A DNA stretch of 35,611 nucleotides from Paenibacillaceae bacterium ZCTH02-B3 (GCA_002159065.1 LZRV01000035.1:1-35611); one strand, 5' to 3'. Positions 16,424-25,892 are shown, numbered from the stretch's first letter. Program-made: numbers and translations. Notes: generated from the sequence alone by a model not told the origin.

Positions 16424-16529
16424 GATCCACCCCGAAAAAGTGCGATTTGCCGCATGTCCGATGGCGGCGGAGCGCCAGGTTCGTCCAACCACCACTATAG
16501 ACGGAACTTGACGGCAAAAGTTTCGTCGC

Positions 16530-16585
16530 TAAAAAAGAAAAAAGGCCTTTCGTCCCGAACGATGGCGAAATCGGGACGAAAGGCC
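16530..16585 (-). terminator. Strong terminator of the leuCD operon
   Basis: A perfect 15-bp inverted repeat, GGCCTTTCGTCCCGA (16544-16558) with TCGGGACGAAAGGCC (16571-16585) and a 12-nt loop, is followed on the minus strand by TTTTTTCTTTTTT. It lies 37 bp after the leuD stop. Confidence 0.95.
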
Positions 16586-16621
16586 CTCGTTCCCGCCTTT
16601 GGCGGCGATTCCGAAGGCGGA

Positions 16622-17215
16622 TCACCAGGCGACGCGTCTCGCCTCGAAGGCGGCGATGGCTGCTTCATGCTGCAGGGTGAGCCCGATGTCGTCCAGCCCC
16701 TTGAGCAGGCACTCGCGGCGGAAATCGTCCACTTCGAACTCGAACCGCAAGCCGTCGTCGTCGGTGACCGTTTTCGCTTCCAGGTCGACGGTCAGCCTGT
16801 AGCCTTCCCTGGCGAAGGTGCGCCGGAACAGCTCATCCACCTGCTCCTCGCTCAGCGTGACCGGCAGGATGCCGTTCTTGAAACAGTTGTTGTAGAAAAT
16901 GTCGGCGAACGACGGGGCGATCACGCACCGGAAGCCGTAGTCGAGGATGGCCCACGGCGCGTGCTCGCGGGACGAACCGCAGCCGAAGTTGGCCCGCGCC
17001 AGGAGGATGGTCGCTCCCTTGTAGCGCGGCTGGTTCAGCACGAAATCCGGATTGGGGTTGCCGTTTTCGTCGAACCGCCAGTCATAGAACAGAAACTGTC
17101 CGAAACCGCTGCGCTCGATGCGCTTCAGAAACTGCTTCGGCACAATCGCGTCCGTGTCGACGTTCACGCGGTCCATGGGCGCGACGATGCCCGTTTCTCT
17201 CACAAACGGTTGCAT
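16622..17215 (-). CDS. leuD: 3-isopropylmalate dehydratase small subunit
   Basis: 197 residues, the normal bacterial LeuD length. It is the swivelling aconitase-like domain that completes the active site of isopropylmalate isomerase in leucine synthesis. Typical segments are [32 protein letters not shown] and [26 protein letters not shown] lies 9 nt before the ATG. It follows leuC by 42 bp and ends before a strong terminator. leuA and leuB are not in the window. Confidence 0.96.
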   Translation of the reverse strand: MQPFVRETGIVAPMDRVNVDTDAIVPKQFLKRIERSGFGQFLFYDWRFDENGNPNPDFVLNQPRYKGATILLARANFGCGSSREHAPWAILDYGFRCVIAPSFADIFYNNCFKNGILPVTLSEEQVDELFRRTFAREGYRLTVDLEAKTVTDDDGLRFEFEVDDFRRECLLKGLDDIGLTLQHEAAIAAFEARRVAW

Positions 17216-17257
17216 GGCGGTTTACCTCCCAAAGGCGTCCGGCCCGTCCGAACGGGC

Positions 17258-18685
17258 TTACGCCGTCACTTCGGTCTTGAATTCCCACTTGCGCACGTCG
17301 TAGAAACGTCCCATGATCGCCGCGGCCGCCGCCATTTCCGGCGACACCAGGTGCGTTCTGCCGCCGCGTCCCTGGCGTCCCTCGAAATTGCGGTTCGAGG
17401 TGGACGCGCAGCGTTGGCCCGGCTTCAGGATGTCGGGGTTCATCCCCAGGCACATGGAGCAGCCCGCATCGCGCCATTCGAAGCCGGCCTCGATGAAGAT
17501 TTTGTCCAGGCCTTCCTTCTCCGCCTGCTCCTTCACGGTGCGGGAACCGGGAACGACGATGGCGGTGACCCGCGGATGCACCTTGTACCCCTTGACGACC
17601 CTCGCCGCGGCGCGCAGATCGTTCAGGCGGCCGTTCGTGCAGGAACCGATGAACACGTAATCGATCTCGATCTCGCTCATGGGCGTGCCCGGTTTCAGAC
17701 CCATGTACTCGAGGGCGCGCCTTGCCGCCTTGCGCTCGTTTTCCGTCGGGAAGCTGTCCGGATCGGGCACGACGGAATCGATGTCGGCGCCCATGCCCGG
17801 GCTGGTGCCCCACGTGACCTGGGGCTTGAGGGTGGAGACGTCCAGCTCCACAACGCGGTCGAACACCGCCCCTTCGTCCGTCACGATGGATTTCCAATAT
17901 TCCACGGCGCGGTCGAAATCGGCGCCCTTCGGCGCGTAGGGACGGCCGCGCAGCCATTCGAAGGTCTTTTCGTCCGGCGCCACCATGCCGGCCCGCGCGC
18001 CCGCCTCGATGGACATGTTGCAGATGGTCATCCGTTCTTCCATCGACAGCTCGCGGATCGGCTCACCCGTATACTCGATGACATAGCCCGTGGCGAAATC
18101 GGTACCGTATTTGGCGATCAGGCCGAGAATCATGTCCTTCGCCGTGACGCCCGGCGGCCGCTTGCCGACGAAGCGCACTTCCATCGTCTTCGACTTGTAC
18201 TGCTGCAGGCATTGCGTGGCCAGCACGTGTTCCACTTCGCTGGTGCCGATGCCGAACGCCAGCGCTCCGAAGGCCCCGTGCGTCGACGTGTGGCTGTCGC
18301 CGCACACGATGGTTTTGCCGGGCTGGGTGAGCCCGAGTTCCGGGCCGAGCACGTGCACGATCCCCTGCTCGGGGGAAAACAGGTCGAACAGCTTGATTCC
18401 GAATTCCTTGCAGTTGCGCCGGAGCGTTTCGATCTGCTGCCGGGAAATCGGGTCTTCGATGTTGTGCCGGTCCTTGGTCGGCACGTTGTGGTCCATCGTG
18501 GCAAAGGTCAGATCCGGGCGCCGCACCTTGCGCCCGCTCAGGCGCAGCCCTTCGAACGCCTGGGGCGACGTGACCTCGTGGACAAGGTGCAGGTCAATGT
18601 ACAGGATGTCCGGCTTGCCGCCTTCGCCGCGGACTACCACGTGGTTGTCCCAAATCTTTTCGTACATCGTCCGCTTTTGACCCAT
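17258..18685 (-). CDS. leuC: 3-isopropylmalate dehydratase large subunit
   Basis: 475 residues. Large subunit of isopropylmalate isomerase. The [4Fe-4S] ligands are visible: C349 (GSCTNGR), C409 and C412 (CSMCLGMN). Substrate segments include [13 protein letters not shown] (128-140) and [13 protein letters not shown]. The start [10 protein letters not shown] is chosen because GGAGG lies 10 nt upstream and this matches the family's N-terminus. An earlier in-frame ATG would run into the promoter. Regulation is probably by the divergent LysR protein. Confidence 0.96.
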   Translation of the reverse strand: MGQKRTMYEKIWDNHVVVRGEGGKPDILYIDLHLVHEVTSPQAFEGLRLSGRKVRRPDLTFATMDHNVPTKDRHNIEDPISRQQIETLRRNCKEFGIKLFDLFSPEQGIVHVLGPELGLTQPGKTIVCGDSHTSTHGAFGALAFGIGTSEVEHVLATQCLQQYKSKTMEVRFVGKRPPGVTAKDMILGLIAKYGTDFATGYVIEYTGEPIRELSMEERMTICNMSIEAGARAGMVAPDEKTFEWLRGRPYAPKGADFDRAVEYWKSIVTDEGAVFDRVVELDVSTLKPQVTWGTSPGMGADIDSVVPDPDSFPTENERKAARRALEYMGLKPGTPMSEIEIDYVFIGSCTNGRLNDLRAAARVVKGYKVHPRVTAIVVPGSRTVKEQAEKEGLDKIFIEAGFEWRDAGCSMCLGMNPDILKPGQRCASTSNRNFEGRQGRGGRTHLVSPEMAAAAAIMGRFYDVRKWEFKTEVTA

Positions 18686-18722
18686 GTCCGGTGATCCTCC
18701 GTCTTCCCTGATTTTTTTATCC

Positions 18723-18752
18723 ATGATAACATTTTTCATGCGATTGTTCCAA
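18723..18752 (-). promoter_or_regulatory. leuCD promoter
   Basis: On the minus strand TTGGAA (18747-18752), an 18-bp spacer and TATCAT (18723-18728), with a predicted start near 18716, about 31 nt before the leuC ATG. The LysR-type box at 18762-18778 is centred near -54. Confidence 0.65.
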
Positions 18753-18761
18753 CATATAATT

Positions 18762-18778
18762 TCTATAAAATTCATAGA
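18762..18778. promoter_or_regulatory. LysR-type operator (T-N11-A) between leuC and the lysR gene
   Basis: TCTATAAAATTCATAGA has perfect 5-bp arms and a 7-bp centre, and it contains the T-N11-A core of LysR regulators. It lies upstream of the leuCD promoter and overlaps the -35 area of the divergent lysR promoter (TATAAA at 18786-18791). This arrangement fits activation of leuCD and self-repression of the regulator. Confidence 0.7.
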
Positions 18779-18841
18779 TGACGCCTATAAACGAACTTTC
18801 CGGCACGTCCGCCCGGGCGGGCCGGCTCCGGAGGAATCGCC

Positions 18842-19789
18842 GTGGAACTTCGCCAGCTCGCATACGTGGTGCAAATCGCGGAGGAACGGAGCTTTTCGCG
18901 GGCCGCGGAAAAACTTCACATCACCCAGCCTTCCCTGAGCCAGCAGCTGTCCAAGCTGGAGAAGGAGCTGGGCGTGCTCCTCTTCAAACGCAACACCAGT
19001 TCGGTGGAACTCACCCACGCCGGGGCGGTGTTTGTCGAAAAAGCGACGCGCATCCTGGACCAGGTGGAGCAGCTGCGCCGGGAGATGGAAGACATCGCCG
19101 AACTGCGCCGCGGACGTCTGGTCATCGGAAGCCTCCCGATTACCGGGGCGCATCTGTTGCCGCGGGTCATTCCCGCCTTCCGCGCCGCCTATCCGGAGAT
19201 CGAGCTGGTGCTGGTGGAAGAGACGACGCGCCAGCTGGAGAAGCTGACGGCCGAAGGGGGCACGGACGTGAGCCTGCTGACGCTGCCGCTGACGGAACCG
19301 ACGCTGGTCGGCGAACCGGTGTATGAGGAAGACATCCTGCTCGCGGTTCCCGCCGGCCACCCGCTGGCCGCCGCCGGAAAACCGGTGCCTCTGGCGGCGC
19401 TCAAGGGCGAACCCTTCGTGACGCTGAAAAAGGGCCAGGGCTTCCGGGCGATGGTGCACGAGCTTTGCCAGTCGGCCGGTTTCTCGCCGAACGTCGTGTT
19501 CGAGAGCGCCAACATCGAGACGGTCCAGTCGCTGATCGCCGCCGGGATGGGCATCGGCTTTGTGCCCCGCATGGTCATCCGCCAAGCGCCGGACCCGGCG
19601 GAGCCCGTCCCGGTCTACCTCCCGCTGGCGGAGCGGCCCACCCGGACCCTCGTCATCGCCTACCGGAAGGGCCGTTACCTGTCCAAAGCCGCCGAAGCGT
19701 TCATTCGCACATTCCGCAGCGTCTTTCCGCCGCCCGATCCATCGCGGGAACATGCGGGAGATCATGGCACGTCCTCATCCGTCCGCTGA
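18842..19789 (+). CDS. LysR family transcriptional regulator, divergent from leuCD
   Basis: 315 residues. The winged helix-turn-helix is at 1-60 (SFSRAAEKLHITQPSLSQQLSKLE). A linker helix follows and the effector domain spans about 90-290, type 2 periplasmic binding fold (LRRGRLVIGSLP, AAGMGIGFVPRMV). The GTG start has GGAGG 7 nt upstream. Position next to leuCD with a palindrome between suggests control of leucine synthesis by an intermediate such as isopropylmalate; this is inference from layout. The last 25 residues, rich in Pro, Asp and Ser, are not conserved in the family. Confidence 0.92.
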   Translation: MELRQLAYVVQIAEERSFSRAAEKLHITQPSLSQQLSKLEKELGVLLFKRNTSSVELTHAGAVFVEKATRILDQVEQLRREMEDIAELRRGRLVIGSLPITGAHLLPRVIPAFRAAYPEIELVLVEETTRQLEKLTAEGGTDVSLLTLPLTEPTLVGEPVYEEDILLAVPAGHPLAAAGKPVPLAALKGEPFVTLKKGQGFRAMVHELCQSAGFSPNVVFESANIETVQSLIAAGMGIGFVPRMVIRQAPDPAEPVPVYLPLAERPTRTLVIAYRKGRYLSKAAEAFIRTFRSVFPPPDPSREHAGDHGTSSSVR

Positions 19790-19897
19790 CGGTCCCGGCC
19801 GGAGCCGCCGGCGTCCGCGCATGTTCCCTTCCCGACCCGCCGGGCATTCCCGCAAGCTGTCCCTCCCCGCTTCGGCCGCCCGGCCGGCCGCGAACCG

Positions 19898-20701
19898 TCA
19901 AGGACCGTACAGTTCCGGCCTCCGGCATTCCCATACCGGCAGGCGCCTTCGCGCTTCTTCCGCTGCCCCCAGATCGATTCGGACGGTCAGGATGGTCTCG
20001 TCGTCTCCCGCCTCCGCGGCGATTTCGCCCCAGGGATCCACCACCATCGAATGGCCGAAAAACCGCGTGCCGCCGCTTTCTCCCACCCGGTTGCAGCCGA
20101 CCGTCCAGATCTGGTTTTCGATCGCCCGCGCCATGAGCAGCGTGCGCCAGTGGTGCATGCGGGGATGCGGCCATTGGGCGGGAACGAAAAGCACCCGTAC
20201 TCCTTCCGCGGCCAGGCGCCGTGCCAATTCGGGAAAGCGGAGGTCGAAGCAGATCATGATTCCGGCTTTGAATCCTTCCAGTTCCGCCAGGCCAATCCCG
20301 TCTCCCGCGCGCAGATGGTCGGATTCGTCCATGAGCGGGAACAGGTGAATTTTCGCGTATCGGCACAGGACGCGCCCGTCGCGGCCGAACAGGTACGACA
20401 CGTTGCGCACCCCGTCTTCGCCCCGTTCGGCGATGGAACCGGCCAGCACATGGATGCGATGCTTGCGGCAAAAATCGGCGATCAACTCCCGGGTGCGCCG
20501 CCCCTCATGATCGGCCAGCTCCCGGATGCGGTCCATTGCGTATCCGGTATTCCACATCTCCGGGACGACGATGATGTCCGGTTTTTCCGGTCCTTCCGCC
20601 GCCCGTTCCAGCCATCGCTCCATTTCCGCGAAATTGGCGTCGGGATCGCCCATTCTGATGTTCATTTGCAGCAGCGCCACGCGCAAATTTCCCGCGCTCA
20701 T
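19898..20701 (-). CDS. Nitrilase-superfamily amidohydrolase (omega-amidase/YafV-MtnU-like)
   Basis: 267 residues. The Glu-Lys-Cys triad is complete: E48 (VVPEMW), K117 (YAKIHLF) and C151 (MICFDLRFPE). CFDLRFPE is common to the Nit2/YafV/YkrU branch, which includes 2-oxoglutaramate or 2-oxosuccinamate amidases, so removal of ammonia from an omega-amide of a 2-oxo acid is likely. Start MSAGNLRV: GGGAGGG is 7 nt upstream; the frame continues upstream but without family-like sequence. It has its own promoter and is probably not part of the tct operon. Confidence 0.88.
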   Translation of the reverse strand: MSAGNLRVALLQMNIRMGDPDANFAEMERWLERAAEGPEKPDIIVVPEMWNTGYAMDRIRELADHEGRRTRELIADFCRKHRIHVLAGSIAERGEDGVRNVSYLFGRDGRVLCRYAKIHLFPLMDESDHLRAGDGIGLAELEGFKAGIMICFDLRFPELARRLAAEGVRVLFVPAQWPHPRMHHWRTLLMARAIENQIWTVGCNRVGESGGTRFFGHSMVVDPWGEIAAEAGDDETILTVRIDLGAAEEARRRLPVWECRRPELYGP

Positions 20702-20726
20702 CCCGTTTCCCTCCCGCTTTGCCCCT

Positions 20727-20755
20727 ATCCTATCGCACGCCCGGCCGCACGGCAA
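20727..20755 (-). promoter_or_regulatory. Promoter of the nitrilase-family gene
   Basis: On the minus strand TTGCCG (20750-20755), a 17-bp spacer and TAGGAT (20727-20732), 25 bp before the start codon. In the rest of the gap up to 20987 I see no gene and no T-tailed terminator; the only notable item is the exact palindrome CCGGTCCGGACCGG at 20926-20939. Confidence 0.6.
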
Positions 20756-20987
20756 GCCGTCCTCGTCATTTCCGGCGTCACCGGTTGCCGCAGTCGTCCG
20801 TTGCTTTCCGGAATCTTCTCCTATAGAAAAGCTCCCCGACACGCAGCCCGCAATGATGTTATTCCGGGTGTATGCATGAAGGGGAGCGTCATGCGGGAGT
20901 CGCGCACCGCCGCAGGCGTTCGGTTCCGGTCCGGACCGGATTCCGGCCGGACGCGGCCCATTTCGCCCTGAAAGCAGCGCCGCGCGG

Positions 20988-21653
20988 TCACAGAACGCCG
21001 TATTTCCGGAAGGCTTCAGTGGCGGACATGCCGCTTTCGATGGCCTTGCGGACCACTTTTTCCTTTCTTGCTTTCTCGAGGGCCAGGCTGACCGCTTCCG
21101 TCTCGGCCTTTTTCGGAATGACAAGAACGCCGTCCAGATCGCCCACGATCAGGTCGCCGGGTTCCACCCGCACGCCTTCGATCTCGACGGCGCAGCGGTA
21201 ATCGATGACCCGCGACCTTACCGAAGCATCCTGCGCGAAACGTCCGCGGCTGAACACCGGCCAGTTTTGCTCCAACACCTTCGGCGTATCACGGTGATAT
21301 CCGTTGATGACCGCGCCTGCGGCGCCCCGCACCCGGGCGGTCGCCGTCAGCAGTTCTCCCCAGGCGGCGCAGTTCATGCTGCCGCCGGTGGCCACGTATA
21401 CCTCGCCGGGCCTGAGCTGGTCCAGCGCTTCGGTCAGCTTGCCGAAGGGCTGTTCCTGGGGTCCGTACACATCCGCGATCAGCACCGGCATCGCCCGGCC
21501 GGCCAGCTTGTCCCCGAGCCGCAGCGGCTGGATGGCCGGCGGCAGAAACTGATGGTAAAGGCCCAACTGGTCGAGGATGTCGCCCAGCACCGGAGTGTAC
21601 AACTCCGCGCGGATTCGTTCCAGCATTTCTTCTTCGCTGTTCCAAAGCGGCAT
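20988..21653 (-). CDS. RraA / HMG aldolase-family protein
   Basis: 221 residues. The family includes 4-hydroxy-4-methyl-2-oxoglutarate (HMG) and 4-carboxy-4-hydroxy-2-oxoadipate aldolases, oxaloacetate decarboxylases, and the RNase E inhibitor RraA. Visible signatures are [11 protein letters not shown] (92-102), [11 protein letters not shown] (113-123, with the R121-D122 pair that binds pyruvate/metal) and [15 protein letters not shown]. As RNase E is usually absent in Bacilli and this gene ends an uptake-aldolase operon, a metal-dependent retro-aldol or decarboxylation releasing pyruvate is more likely. It begins 9 bp after the preceding gene, with AGGGG before the ATG. Confidence 0.85.
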   Translation of the reverse strand: MPLWNSEEEMLERIRAELYTPVLGDILDQLGLYHQFLPPAIQPLRLGDKLAGRAMPVLIADVYGPQEQPFGKLTEALDQLRPGEVYVATGGSMNCAAWGELLTATARVRGAAGAVINGYHRDTPKVLEQNWPVFSRGRFAQDASVRSRVIDYRCAVEIEGVRVEPGDLIVGDLDGVLVIPKKAETEAVSLALEKARKEKVVRKAIESGMSATEAFRKYGVL

Positions 21654-21662
21654 TTCGATCCC

Positions 21663-22556
21663 CTATTCCTTGAGCAATTCCGCTTTCACCAACTGACGGC
21701 GGATAAACGCCTTTTCCGCTTCCGTCGGCATTTGGACCGGGCTGCGGGGCAGGCCGGGATTTCGTCCGAGCAAGCGGATCGCTTCCTTGATCCGGCCCTG
21801 GAAATTGTCGCCCTGGAGGGCCAAAAACACGTGATGAATGCGGTCGTGCAGCTTTTTGGCCGTTTCCAGGTCCCCGCTTTTGAAAGCCCGCCACTGCTCG
21901 ACGAGCAGTTCCGGAATGACGGCGGAAGGCGCCACGATGGAACCCCTTGCGCCGATCAAATATGTCGGAAGCAACAGGTCATCCACCGCGCTGCTGACCA
22001 GGATGCGGTCGCCGCACGCCGCCAGCATCCGCGCCACCATGCCCGCTCCTCCGGCGCTCTGCTTGATGGCGACGATCTGCGGCACGTCCCGCAGGAGTTC
22101 CATCGTGTTAGGGGTAATCATGTTGTGCGCCACGACGTTGTAAACAATGACGGGCATGTTCGTGGCTTCCGCGATGCGCCGGTAAAATTCCGCGTTTCCG
22201 GCATCGGATGGCTTGTTCACCGGATAATGGACCGGTGTGACCATCAGGGCGTCCACGCCCGCCTCTTTCGCTCTCAGGGCGCTTTGCACGGCGGCACGGG
22301 TCGAATTTCGAATGACTCCCGCAACGACAGGTACACGGCCGCCGGCTTCCCGCACCGCCAGTTCGCACAGCCGAAACAATTCATCGTCTGTCAGCACAGC
22401 TCCTTCGCCCGTGGATCCGCCGACGCTGATGCCGTCCACTCCCGCTTTGAGAAAATACCGAATCTGTTCCACGAACGCCTGTTCATCAATGTCTTCATTC
22501 GACTGAAAGGGGGTGATCGCCGTGGCGATCACGCCCTCGAGATTGACGTGTCTCAT
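21663..22556 (-). CDS. DHDPS/NAL family aldolase or dehydratase A
   Basis: 297 residues, class I (Schiff-base) TIM barrel of the dihydrodipicolinate synthase/N-acetylneuraminate lyase family. K165 (VAIKQS) is the Schiff-base lysine, Y139 (VYNVV) the partner tyrosine, and GGSTGEG (46-52) the pyruvate carboxylate loop. True DapA has GTTGE and TPYYNKP; here GGSTGEG and TPVHYPVNKP, so lysine synthesis is unlikely. It may cleave or dehydrate a 2-keto-3-deoxy sugar acid. It has a paralogue in the window at 26774-27694, and lies between tctA (36 bp) and the RraA-like gene (9 bp). GGAGG precedes the ATG. Confidence 0.9.
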   Translation of the reverse strand: MRHVNLEGVIATAITPFQSNEDIDEQAFVEQIRYFLKAGVDGISVGGSTGEGAVLTDDELFRLCELAVREAGGRVPVVAGVIRNSTRAAVQSALRAKEAGVDALMVTPVHYPVNKPSDAGNAEFYRRIAEATNMPVIVYNVVAHNMITPNTMELLRDVPQIVAIKQSAGGAGMVARMLAACGDRILVSSAVDDLLLPTYLIGARGSIVAPSAVIPELLVEQWRAFKSGDLETAKKLHDRIHHVFLALQGDNFQGRIKEAIRLLGRNPGLPRSPVQMPTEAEKAFIRRQLVKAELLKE

Positions 22557-22592
22557 TGAACACCTCCGATTTGGATGCCCGTTAAGTTCCGC

Positions 22593-24104
22593 TTACTCTT
22601 CCGCGTCTCCGCCCAGCAGATTGCGTCTGTTCCGGATGTTGGAATACACGCTGAGCGCGATGATGAGAATGGAAACGGCGAGCAACGTGCCGGAAATCGG
22701 GCGCTGGAAGAAACCGAGGAAATTGCCCTGGAAGCCGATCAGGGCCTGCATCATCGACGTTTCCATCAGGTTGCCGAGAATGAAGGTCAGCACCACCGGC
22801 GCCAGCGGGATGTCCAGCTTGCGGAACAGATAGCCGATGATCCCGAACACCAGCATGACGCCGACATCCCACAGGCTGTTGCTGACCGTGTAGGCGCCGA
22901 TGATGCAGATGATCAACACGACCGGATATAGGTACCGGGGCGGGATCAGGGCGATTCTCGCCCACATGCCCGCCAGCGGCAGGTTCATAATGAGTAGAAT
23001 GAGATTGCCGATGAACATGCTGGCGATAATGGCCCACACTAGATCGGCGTCGGTCTGCATCAGCGTCGGGCCCGGCGTCAGGCCGTGCATGATGAAAGCG
23101 CCAAACAGGATGGCGATGGTGGGGGAACTCGGAATCCCCAGGGTAAACAGCGGAATGAGCGCGGATCCGCAGTAGGCGTTGTTTGCCGTTTCGGGCCCGG
23201 CCACTCCTTCGATGGCTCCCTTGCCGAAGCGGGGAGGATCCTTAGCCAGCCGTTTTTCGACCGTATACGACAAAATGTTCGGAATGACCGTATTGGATCC
23301 CGGAATCAGGCCGATCAAGAATCCGATTCCCGTTCCGCGCAGGATGGACATGATCGTCGGACGCCACTCTTCCCGTCGGGGAAGCAGCCCTTTGATCTTG
23401 GCGGCAATCTTCGCGCCCGCTTCGGTTTTCTGTTCAAAAGCGATCAAAATTTCCGACAGGCCGAACATGCCGATGGCAATGGTGACGAAATCCAGCCCGC
23501 CCATAAGGTGCGGCTGGCCGAACGTCCAACGCAGGGACCCGGTGATCGGGTCCTGCCCGATCAGGGAAAGGATGAAACCGAACAGCGCGGCGATGAGCCC
23601 GCGGATGAGGGATTTTCCCATGAGGCCGACGATCAGTGACAGGCCAAGCACGATCAGGGCAAAAAATTCGGCCGGTCCGAATTCCAGCGCCAGTCTGGCC
23701 AGTGGCGGCGCCACGAAGGCAAGGCCGACGACCGACAACGTTCCGCCGACGAAAGAACCGATGGCGGCCACGCCCAGGGCGGTGCCTGCGCGACCCTGTT
23801 TGGCCATCGGATAGCCGTCCAGCGCCGTAATGACGGAGGCCGCCTCGCCGGGCGTGTTGATCAGTACCGTGGTAATCGTGCCGCCGTACATCGAACCGTA
23901 GTAGATGCCGGCCAGCATGATGATGGCCGGAATCGGATCCAGCCCGAACGTGAGCGGAAGCAACAGCGCCGTCACCGTCGTCGGTCCAAGTCCCGGCAGC
24001 ACGCCCACCAGCATGCCGATCGTCACACCGATGGTGCAATACAACAGATTTTCCCATGTACCGGCGGTCGCAAATCCCTGCAGCAATTGAACAAACGAAT
24101 CCAT
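22593..24104 (-). CDS. tctA: Tripartite tricarboxylate transporter, large permease (TctA)
   Basis: 503 residues with about 11-12 transmembrane helices. TctA signatures are GVLPGLGPTTVTALLLPLTFG (residues about 37-57), YGSMYGGTITTVLINTPGE (about 69-87), and the repeated-half loop GLIPGSNTVIPNILSYTVE. With TctB and the binding protein TctC it forms a cation-driven secondary importer for a carboxylate. It starts 14 bp after tctB with AAAGGG upstream. The substrate is set by TctC and cannot be deduced here; the co-transcribed aldolases suggest a hydroxylated or branched di- or tricarboxylate or a sugar acid. Confidence 0.95.
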   Translation of the reverse strand: MDSFVQLLQGFATAGTWENLLYCTIGVTIGMLVGVLPGLGPTTVTALLLPLTFGLDPIPAIIMLAGIYYGSMYGGTITTVLINTPGEAASVITALDGYPMAKQGRAGTALGVAAIGSFVGGTLSVVGLAFVAPPLARLALEFGPAEFFALIVLGLSLIVGLMGKSLIRGLIAALFGFILSLIGQDPITGSLRWTFGQPHLMGGLDFVTIAIGMFGLSEILIAFEQKTEAGAKIAAKIKGLLPRREEWRPTIMSILRGTGIGFLIGLIPGSNTVIPNILSYTVEKRLAKDPPRFGKGAIEGVAGPETANNAYCGSALIPLFTLGIPSSPTIAILFGAFIMHGLTPGPTLMQTDADLVWAIIASMFIGNLILLIMNLPLAGMWARIALIPPRYLYPVVLIICIIGAYTVSNSLWDVGVMLVFGIIGYLFRKLDIPLAPVVLTFILGNLMETSMMQALIGFQGNFLGFFQRPISGTLLAVSILIIALSVYSNIRNRRNLLGGDAEE

Positions 24105-24118
24105 GACAGGCTACCCTT

Positions 24119-24568
24119 TCACCACCCGAGCGCGTTGACCGGCAACGGCACCTTAAGCAGCGTCCTGAAAAGATAGAAGAAAATCAGGATGATCGTGACG
24201 GACAGAGCCAGGCCCGCGTACCATTTGAAATCGAACAGAAACACGGCCAGAAGCAGCACGATGCCGGCCGCCACAAAGCCGGTGTAAGGAACGATCAGGA
24301 TGAACACCAAAACGGCCAGAAGGATGGTCACGTTGCGCCAAAGCGTTTTGCCTTCGGGCAAAATGTCCCTGAAGCGGATCACATCCCTGCGGAGGGATTC
24401 CCACAAATACGCCGCCGACAAAAGAAACAGCAAAACGCTGGACCAGACCGGCATGAAGCCGGAACCCGGCCCGAATTTCGTGTAATATCGCAAAGTCAAG
24501 GCCTGCCATCCCATGACAAGGGCGAAAGCCATGAGCGCGCATGCCATCCACGCACCGGCATTCTTCAC
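24119..24568 (-). CDS. tctB: Tripartite tricarboxylate transporter, small permease (TctB)
   Basis: 149 residues with four predicted helices, in the usual TctB pattern: an N-terminal helix, a loop with YYTKFGPGSGFMPVWSS (the conserved GPG-FxP element), then helix 2 and two C-terminal helices. The GTG at 24568 (MKNAGAW) is preferred because GAGGGAG lies 8 nt upstream. A GTG seven codons earlier has no ribosome binding site. It is separated from tctC by about 120 bp containing a strong hairpin. Confidence 0.9.
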   Translation of the reverse strand: MKNAGAWMACALMAFALVMGWQALTLRYYTKFGPGSGFMPVWSSVLLFLLSAAYLWESLRRDVIRFRDILPEGKTLWRNVTILLAVLVFILIVPYTGFVAAGIVLLLAVFLFDFKWYAGLALSVTIILIFFYLFRTLLKVPLPVNALGW

Positions 24569-24625
24569 GTTTCCGGCTCCCTCACTCACAGGTTTCGTAT
24601 CTTTCCGGGATGACAGGCCGGTGCC

Positions 24626-24655
24626 GGGGACCGGAGCGTCCGCGACGCGGTCCCC
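24626..24655. other. Strong hairpin between tctC and tctB
   Basis: GGGGACC/GGTCCCC (7 bp) and an inner GCGTC/GACGC (5 bp, loop CGC) form one stem with a 3-nt bulge. No T-run follows on the minus strand, so a full terminator is unlikely. Such hairpins behind binding-protein genes often protect the upstream mRNA and give more receptor than permease. Confidence 0.7.
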
Positions 24656-24691
24656 GCGCGCCCGGCCCGCATCCGTTGCGGGAATCGACGA

Positions 24692-25747
24692 TCACATTTG
24701 CTGCTTCGCGATTTCGATGATCGGCGTCAGAATCTTGATGTCTTCTTCGATGAATTTCGTGTAGGTTTCGGAGTCCATGTATTGGCGTCCGAGGAAGGAG
24801 TTTTCCATGAACGCGATCAGGTCCGGATCCTCCACCGCCTTGGCCAGCGCGTCTTCGAGAATCTTGACGATTTCTTCCGGCGTTTCCTTCGGCACGGCGA
24901 GACCGCGGTATGTGCCGGAAACGATGTCGTATCCGATTTCGCGGAACGTCGGCACATCCGGGAAACCCGGGAAGCGTTCTTCAGCCATGACGGCCAGCGG
25001 CTTGAGGTTGCCGCCGTCGACCTGCGCTTTCACCTCGCCCGGATTGTAGATGCCGAAGTCGGCGCGTTTCCCGAGCAGTTCCACGATGGCCGGCGCGGCA
25101 CCGTTGAACGGAATGGTGATGAAGTCCAGCCCGGCCGCTTCCGCAAACTGGATGCCGTAATAGTTAGGCACGACGGAAGCCGCGAATTTCAGGCTGCCCG
25201 GTTTGTTTTTGATGGCTTCGATCAGCGCTTCGGCCGTTTGGTAGGGCGAATCCGTCGGGACCACGAGAACGGCCGGGTCGCGGTTGACGTTGCCGATAAA
25301 CCGGAAATCCATCGTCTGGAACGGCGCCTGCCCCAGAAGCGGCAGCGATACAACTTCGCGGGTGACCACCGTGATCGTGTAACCGTCCGGCTTGGCCGAC
25401 AGACCGTCTTGCATCCCGACGGCGCCGCCGCCCCCCGTCTTGTTGACGACGACCACGTCCACGCCAAGCTCCTTTTTCAGCGCTTCCGCCGTGGCGCGGC
25501 CTACGGCGTCCGTGCCGCCGCCGGCGGCAAAGGGAACGATCAATTCGATCGCTTTCGTCGGATAGTCGATCTTGGGCGATTCGGAAGGCGAAGGCGATGG
25601 CGCAGACGAACCGGACGGCGACGGGGACGGCGATGCGGCGGGCGAAGAGGAGCCCGAACCGGAACCCGAGTTTCCCTGGCCGCAAGCGGCCAGCACCATG
25701 GCAACGGAAACGAGCAGGACCAACAAGACCGACAACGGTTTGCGCAT
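24692..25747 (-). CDS. tctC: Tripartite tricarboxylate transporter, substrate-binding lipoprotein (TctC/Bug)
   Basis: 351 residues. Lipobox VLAAC (C22), so it is anchored outside the membrane, as usual in Gram-positive TTT systems. A flexible Ser/Pro linker (about 27-60, SPSPSPSG repeats) precedes the Bug fold: YPTKAIELIVPFAAGGGTD (about 61-79), PDGYTI, NVNRDPAVLVV, FNGAAPAIVELLGKRADFG, and a C-terminal helix pair. The loops contact the carboxylate of the ligand through waters in known Bug proteins. First gene of the operon, with AGGAGGGGG before the ATG and a promoter/operator at 25893-25944. Confidence 0.95.
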   Translation of the reverse strand: MRKPLSVLLVLLVSVAMVLAACGQGNSGSGSGSSSPAASPSPSPSGSSAPSPSPSESPKIDYPTKAIELIVPFAAGGGTDAVGRATAEALKKELGVDVVVVNKTGGGGAVGMQDGLSAKPDGYTITVVTREVVSLPLLGQAPFQTMDFRFIGNVNRDPAVLVVPTDSPYQTAEALIEAIKNKPGSLKFAASVVPNYYGIQFAEAAGLDFITIPFNGAAPAIVELLGKRADFGIYNPGEVKAQVDGGNLKPLAVMAEERFPGFPDVPTFREIGYDIVSGTYRGLAVPKETPEEIVKILEDALAKAVEDPDLIAFMENSFLGRQYMDSETYTKFIEEDIKILTPIIEIAKQQM

Positions 25748-25892
25748 AAATAGCCCCCTCCTTGGACCTCTTTAAAGGTATAGATCTTGAAACTGGAGTG
25801 AAAGCGATTTCATCATTGCCAACTATCTTTGCTTTTTTGAGCTGGTCCATTCGATTGGCGGGCATTTGAAGAAATTACAATGTATGATGTTT

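Noticed and set aside
20926..20939. CCGGTCCGGACCGG palindrome as a terminator or operator
   Set aside because: No T-run follows, no loop is available, and such GC palindromes occur by chance in this composition.
20702..21124. N-terminal extension of the nitrilase-family protein
   Set aside because: It is basic low-complexity sequence overlapping the rraA-like gene; the internal ATG has a strong ribosome binding site and a promoter.
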